Positions 4,899 through 6,887 of a stretch of DNA of 6,887 nucleotides are shown here, piece after piece. Numbering within the stretch: the stretch's first letter is position 1; each line of letters starts with the position of its first letter. The stretch is from the NCBI GenBank assembly GCA_029256035.1, contig JAQSYR010000113.1, forward strand, positions 1-6,887, read 5' to 3'. The notes below the pieces were generated by a model. It had not been told where the DNA came from. It worked only from the letters and a program-made list of their open reading frames with translations, and made no database searches. Both the position numbers and the translations under genes were made by a program. Origin of the DNA: Anaerocolumna sp. (GTDB lineage Bacteria > Bacillota > Clostridia > Lachnospirales > Lachnospiraceae).

Positions 4899-5685
4899 AT
4901 GGGATGCTTTTAACGAAGCTGGGGAATATAAGAGCGTTTTATCTGCTGATGGTGCTTATGAAATGACAAAAGATGGACTTCCATGGCATGAACAGGCTGC
5001 TGCACTTGCTAAATTTGTTATTGAAAATCAAGGAACAAGTGCAATTGAACATGACCCTGCTGGTAAAACAGATTCTGTATCCGGAGTAAGTGTTTCTGTT
5101 TCTAACTTTGTCTCTCTTGTTGAAGAATGCTTAACTCAGGCAACACCTCTTGCATTTAATGACGGTACTTATACTGTTGAAGGTGCAGAAAGTAATGGTT
5201 ATGTAGGCATGGTAACTATGGTAATTGAAAACGGCCAGATTACTTCTCTTGTTTGGGATGGCAGAAGCGCCACTGGCGAATATAAGAGTTATTTATCATC
5301 AACTGGTAAATATACTATGGTTGAAGGAAATCCTACCTGGAAAGAACAGGCAGATGCTCTTGCTGCTAATGTAATAGCAAATCAAGCAACTTTTGGAATC
5401 GTTGTTAATGAAAGTGGTAAAACAGATTCCGTTGCAGGTGTTAGTATCAATGTTAATGAATTTGTTGCATTAGTAGAAGAATGCTTTAAACAAGCATCTA
5501 CTGCAACTACTCCAGCAGAACCTGTAGCTGAAGAACCTGTAGCTGAAGAACCTGCAACTACAGAAACTCCTGCAACTGGCACACAAGTAGAAGCAATTTC
5601 AGGAGCTACAATTTCATCTACTGCTGTTGTAAATGGAATTAACAAAGCATTATCCTTTGTAAAAGATTTCGTACTTGCTCAATAA
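4876..5685 (+). pseudogene. 3' part of the FMN-binding protein: two repeats, Pro/Glu linker, SGAT site
   Basis: From GGKITEVKWDA onward this frame holds about 269 residues. Repeat 1 (4876-5142, 89 residues) and repeat 2 (5155-5496, 114 residues) align without gaps over 89 positions, sharing GEYKS, EQA, GKTDSV, GVS and LVEEC. Repeat 2 additionally begins FNDGTYTVEGAE, a typical FMN-binding repeat start that repeat 1 lacks. Both end in degenerate acceptor-like motifs (SVSGVSVSV; SVAGVSINV), with Val for Ala and Ser for Thr. The tail VEAISGATISSTAVV (5587-5631) is a canonical ApbE target, Thr codon 5608-5610. It looks like the missing end of the RnfG-like domain in the 5' part, so the two repeats seem inserted into a loop of that domain. 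The ATG at 4789 has no ribosome site and the stretch after it is not FMN-binding-like. Confidence 0.75.
5521..5550 (+). repeat. 15-bp tandem repeat (PVAEE x2) in the second linker
   Basis: CCTGTAGCTGAAGAA occurs twice exactly (5521-5535, 5536-5550). It is flanked by related Pro/Thr/Glu codons and forms a rigid acidic spacer between repeat 2 and the SGAT segment. It has the same unit length as the ETEAA repeat in the first linker. Confidence 0.9.
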
Positions 5686-5699
5686 TAATATAATATTAC

Positions 5700-5745
5700 A
5701 AAATAAAAAAAACCAGCTGACACATCAACTGGTTTTTTTTATTTT
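5700..5745. terminator. bidirectional intrinsic terminator
   Basis: Positions 5700-5719 and 5726-5745 form a 20-bp inverted repeat with one mismatch (C5717 against A5728) and a 6-nt loop. The core is AACCAGCTG/CAACTGGTT, flanked by eight As on the left and eight Ts on the right, so it terminates on both strands. It ends 2 bp before the NusG-II stop and 15 bp after the FMN-binding protein stop, separating two convergent genes. Confidence 0.92.
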
Positions 5746-5746
5746 G

Positions 5747-6031
5747 TTAATTAGCAATTGAATCCACTGAACTTTCTTTACTACTCTGAACTTTTACCAC
5801 AACCCGATTGGGCAAACATATAATAGACTCTCCATTGTACTCTGCATTTTTTTGATCGACGCATAATTTATCAGGACAATTTGCATCATCCAGAGGCAGC
5901 TCTTTATAAACCTTATTGTCTACCTCTATAATAACCTTGTCACCATCCTTTTTAGTTGCATTAATAATGATAAAAGCTCCAATTGCAATTATCAAAATAA
6001 TACCTACCAAATAAATATCGTTTTTCTTCAC
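5747..6031 (-). CDS. NusG domain II-like membrane-anchored protein (EetA-like), internally shortened
   Basis: A 94-residue protein with one N-terminal membrane helix (about 6-24) and an outward-facing NusG-II-type domain. Seen: VIIEVDNKVYKELPL (33-47), then CPDKLC (52-57) and IICLPNRVVVKV (70-81), the cysteine pairs that mark this family. In the usual protein about 25-30 residues lie between the first strand and CPDKLC; here ELPLDD runs straight into ANCPDKLC, so a central strand pair is missing, in frame. The start is GTG with GAGGT 5 nt upstream; an ATG slightly upstream meets a stop at once. Such proteins occur beside ApbE, FMN-binding proteins and Gx transporters in Firmicute electron-transfer loci (EetA of Listeria is comparable, from memory). 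The shortened domain may not fold. Confidence 0.8.
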   Translation of the reverse strand: MKKNDIYLVGIILIIAIGAFIIINATKKDGDKVIIEVDNKVYKELPLDDANCPDKLCVDQKNAEYNGESIICLPNRVVVKVQSSKESSVDSIAN

Positions 6032-6120
6032 CTAATACCTCACATTTTTTACTTGTCTATAACCTTCAAAAATCACTTCTGTCCAATGAAGCCTCCCTAT
6101 ATATCTATAGATACAACTAT

Positions 6121-6149
6121 ATTATAAACTTTTTTTATGCTGATGTATA
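6121..6149 (-). promoter_or_regulatory. candidate promoter for the NusG-II-like gene
   Basis: On the minus strand TATACA (6149-6144), a 17-nt spacer and a perfect TATAAT (6126-6121). It lies just past the cysK stop codon and would give a leader of about 80 nt. No intrinsic terminator is visible after cysK, so readthrough from cysK is also possible. Confidence 0.45.
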
Positions 6150-6153
6150 TATT

Positions 6154-6887
6154 TTATTCTGTAAATAATGGTGTTGACATGTATCTGTCTCCAGTATCCG
6201 GTAATAAAACAACAATTGTTTTACCAGCATTCTCTGGACGTTTTGCTACTTCTGTAGCTGCCCATAATGCTGCTCCTGATGAAATACCCACTAAAAATCC
6301 TTCTGTCTTCGCAAGTTCTTTGCCTGTTTCAAATGCATCATCATTTTCAACTGCAATAATTTCATCATAAACCTTGGTGTTTAATATGGATGGAATAAAT
6401 CCAGCTCCACTACTTTACCGTCGGTATCTTGCCAGATTTCAGGTCCTGTGGTTTCTCTATGAATTTTTGGATTCGCAGCATTGTCAAATTGAGAAGGAAT
6501 AAAGGAATTAGGAGTTTCACTTGCAATTTCTTCTGCTTTGGCAATTGCGCCTTTCATTCCCTTTGTTCCTTCTGTTAGAACGAGTTCAGCACCATAAGCT
6601 TTAAGAAGCATTCTTCGCTCCACACTCATAGTCTCAGGCATTGTAATTATTAATTTATATCCTCTGGCTGCAGCCACAGATGCTAACCCGATTCCGGTAT
6701 TTCCGCTGGTTGGTTCAATAATGGTTCCACCCGGTTTTAATTTTCCCTGTTGTTCAGCGTCATCAATCATAGCTTTGGCAATTCTGTCTTTTACACTTCC
6801 TGCTGGATTAAAATATTCTACTTTAGCAATGATTGTTGCATTAACTTCCTTTGTCTTATTATAGTTACCTATTTCTACTAATGGTGT
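6154..6887 (-). pseudogene. cysK: cysteine synthase A (O-acetylserine sulfhydrylase), 5'-truncated by the window, internal deletion with frameshift
   Basis: CysK makes cysteine from O-acetylserine and sulfide using pyridoxal phosphate. The gene enters at the right edge (about 14 residues missing). The first frame gives TPLVEI, the cofactor lysine motif NPAGSVKDRIA (Lys codon 6791-6789), EPTSGNTGIGLA and TGPEIWQDTDGKV, ending near 6411. The end of the enzyme continues in another frame from about 6408: GAGFIPSILNTKVYDEI, GFLVGISSGAALWAA and GDRYMSTPLFTE, with stop TAA at 6156-6154. Between them roughly 50 residues are gone, including the GTGGT loop that holds the cofactor phosphate. The first frame then stops at 6381 after a few foreign residues (VELDLFHPY). 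Total length agrees: about 257 residues remain against about 305-310 normally. No active enzyme can come from this copy as read. Confidence 0.88.

Larger units (their letters stand above)
4395..5685 (+). pseudogene. membrane-anchored multi-domain FMN-binding protein, frameshifted near 4875
   Basis: One protein is spread over two frames. The first frame runs from ATG 4395 (AGGAG 6 nt upstream) to TAA 4898; the second, one base forward, carries matching domain sequence from about 4876 to TAA 5685. Skipping T4875 would join them into about 429 residues: membrane anchor, RnfG-like FMN-binding domain, acidic linker, two 89-114-residue FMN-binding-like repeats, a Pro/Glu linker, then the SGAT flavin acceptor motif. 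As an exported flavoprotein it would carry electrons at the cell surface and be modified by the divergent ApbE. The first repeat also lacks about 25 N-terminal residues compared with the second, so the frame change probably comes from a deletion, not a single-base error. No ribosome site or convincing start serves the second half alone. Codons on both sides look undecayed. Confidence 0.85.

Noticed and set aside
4860..4900. Programmed +1 ribosomal frameshift joining the two halves of the FMN-binding protein
   Set aside because: No known +1 shift signal is seen (no slow codon plus stop at the junction; the first-frame TAA is 23 bases further on). The missing start of repeat 1 points to a deletion, not recoding.
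5382..5645. Open frame on the minus strand inside the FMN-binding protein
   Set aside because: It is an antisense shadow of the repeat and linker region; its Ser/Gly/Ala/Val-rich composition follows from the tandem codons.
6069..6097. Tiny leader peptide (TTG start after GGGAGG, 6 residues) upstream of the NusG-II gene
   Set aside because: Spacing is acceptable, but the peptide (MDRSDF) has no regulatory codon run and no attenuator follows it.

Overview
The window looks like chromosomal DNA of a low-GC, endospore-forming member of the Clostridia, most likely near the Lachnospiraceae. This rests on the AT-rich sequence, a clear spoIIID gene (a mother-cell sporulation regulator), strong AGGAGG-type ribosome binding sites, TTG and GTG starts, and a flavin-transfer gene set typical of anaerobic Firmicutes. 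The genus is an inference.

Layout. Positions 1-225 (+) hold the C-terminal end of a uracil/xanthine-type permease. A very long bidirectional terminator (243-311) separates it from a convergent AzgA/PbuG-type purine permease (1698-334, -). Upstream on the minus strand come a 43-residue truncated SpoIIID copy (1889-1758), a terminator (1988-1941), intact spoIIID with a sigma-E-like promoter, a hotdog acyl-CoA thioesterase (2821-2348) and the lipoprotein flavin transferase ApbE (3971-2865) with a near-consensus promoter. A 423-bp divergent intergenic region follows. It holds the ApbE promoter, an opposing promoter next to a 15-bp palindrome, and a leader of about 210 nt with several inverted repeats. 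That leader precedes a membrane-anchored multi-domain FMN-binding protein (4395-5685, +), which is frameshifted near 4875. A bidirectional terminator (5700-5745) separates it from a small NusG-domain-II membrane protein (6031-5747, -). Last comes cysK (6887-6154, -), truncated by the window edge and also broken inside.

How the genes fit together. ApbE covalently attaches FMN to Thr/Ser in S/T-G-A-T type motifs of extracytoplasmic flavoproteins. The divergent FMN-binding protein carries such a motif (SGAT, Thr codon 5608-5610) and is the obvious substrate. The NusG-II protein resembles a component found beside ApbE and FMN-binding proteins in extracellular electron transfer loci. Together they look like a surface flavin electron-transfer module. 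The acyl-CoA thioesterase may share the apbE transcript.

The most unusual aspect is damage. Three neighbouring genes between about 4.87 and 6.41 kb (FMN-binding protein, NusG-II protein, cysK) each lack an internal segment of roughly 25-50 residues. Two of the losses change the reading frame. A second spoIIID copy is also cut short. This is either a cluster of real deletions or an assembly problem, and should be settled before any function is assigned.
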